This document shows positions 5,712 to 6,081 of a stretch of 6,081 nt of DNA, one piece after another. The position numbers and the translations under genes are program-made. Every line of letters starts with the position of its first letter. Within the stretch, counting starts at the first letter, position 1. The notes under the pieces are model-generated. The model saw nothing but the letters and a program-made list of their open reading frames with translations. It did no database searches and had not been told where the DNA came from. This DNA comes from an uncultured Bacteroides sp. (GTDB taxonomy: Bacteria; Bacteroidota; Bacteroidia; Bacteroidales; Bacteroidaceae), in NCBI GenBank assembly GCA_900553815.1, contig USEY01000085.1, positions 1-6,081 on the forward strand, given 5' to 3'.

Positions 5712-6032
5712 AAAGCCAGGGGGACAAATCAGCAGCAATAGGAACACCTATATTCAACTGATTCACAGTATGCTACACATATCCTAAAAGCAGACAACAA
5801 GGGGTATATTTATATCCTCCCAGCGTCTGCGCCACCCCGCACTCTCCAAAAAACGAATAGTATTCCCACCGAATCTCTGTTTGCTACCAACCGTTCCCCC
5901 CTCCACTTTTCCAGACCTCTGTCCCGCTTGCTGCCAACCACCGTCAGCCATACCTTTTTAACCACTTTCCCCTCCAAACCTGTTAAAGGATATGTTAAAC
6001 AGATAAAGCATGTTATAAAACAGCTATTTTTA
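5712..6032. other. Gene-free spacer
   Basis: About 320 nt with no convincing gene. The + strand is pyrimidine-rich between about 5880 and 5980. There are small inverted repeats, for example ATAGG/CCTAT around AACA near 5740, and a TGTTAAA heptamer repeated at 5981-5987 and 5993-5999 (12-nt period), which could be a regulator site upstream of the promoter at 6042. A 55-codon minus frame (5951-5784) is open but unlike a typical protein. The region separates two divergent transcription units. Confidence 0.55.
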
Positions 6033-6075
6033 TTTGCAAAGTTTGCAACTTACCCAAAAGTCCGTACCTTTGCAA
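6033..6075 (+). repeat. Three copies of TTTGCAA overlapping the promoter
   Basis: TTTGCAA occurs at 6033-6039, 6042-6048 and 6069-6075, spaced by 9 and 27 nt. The second copy covers the -33 element and the third covers the end of the -7 element. Part of the match is dictated by the promoter consensus, so a separate function is uncertain. Confidence 0.4.
6042..6072 (+). promoter_or_regulatory. Bacteroides-type promoter for a gene beyond the right edge
   Basis: TTTG (6042-6045), a 19-nt spacer, and TACCTTTG (6065-6072) match the Bacteroides -33/-7 consensus exactly. Transcription should start near 6079, at the end of the window. The driven gene is therefore outside and cannot be identified. 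It is divergent from the lemA operon. Confidence 0.85.
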
Positions 6076-6081
6076 TGTGTT

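Noticed and set aside
5784..5951. 55-codon minus frame in the spacer (starts MADGGWQQAG)
   Set aside because: Gly/Arg/Trp-rich composition, no clear promoter or well-spaced Shine-Dalgarno, no family resemblance. It probably reflects the purine-rich strand. Conservation in relatives would reopen the case.

Overview
The window looks like chromosome of a Bacteroidota, most likely a Bacteroidales gut-type bacterium. Two upstream regions carry the Bacteroides-type promoter (TTTG, about 20 nt, TAnnTTTG), several genes start after AT-rich leaders without a Shine-Dalgarno sequence, and the small proteins resemble Bacteroides families. Species cannot be named from this. No rRNA, tRNA, CRISPR array, insertion sequence or integrase is visible.

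Layout. Positions 1-195 hold two back-to-back terminators: one on + for a gene that lies left of the window, one on - for the first gene pair. Positions 196-887 (-) encode a 50-residue single-pass membrane microprotein whose stop overlaps (ATGA) the start of a secreted Spy/CpxP-like (DUF4890-like) protein. A 78-nt divergent spacer with a perfect 12-bp palindrome separates this pair from the only + strand gene, a 131-aa helical protein (966-1361, DUF6483-like). That gene converges on the main operon, and the gap between them is filled by a long imperfect hairpin (1362-1405).

Main operon (5616 down to 1429, all -). The order of transcription is lemA-family protein, DUF3137 membrane protein, a 456-aa protein with a YbjN/type III chaperone-like N-terminal domain and a Met/Gln-rich tail, then a signal-less trypsin/HtrA-like serine protease carrying a zinc ribbon and a second YbjN-like domain. 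Spacings are 12, 56 and 22 nt, and a good Bacteroides promoter lies upstream of lemA. LemA and DUF3137 are commonly neighbours and are probably the membrane part. The two YbjN-like proteins and the protease have no signal peptides and should be cytosolic. My inference is a membrane-anchored protein-handling or quality-control module with a regulated cytosolic protease. No experimental function is known to me for this exact four-gene set, and it is the best candidate here for an undescribed system.

The last 380 nt (5700-6081) hold no convincing gene. They end in a textbook + strand Bacteroides promoter that must drive a gene just beyond the right edge.
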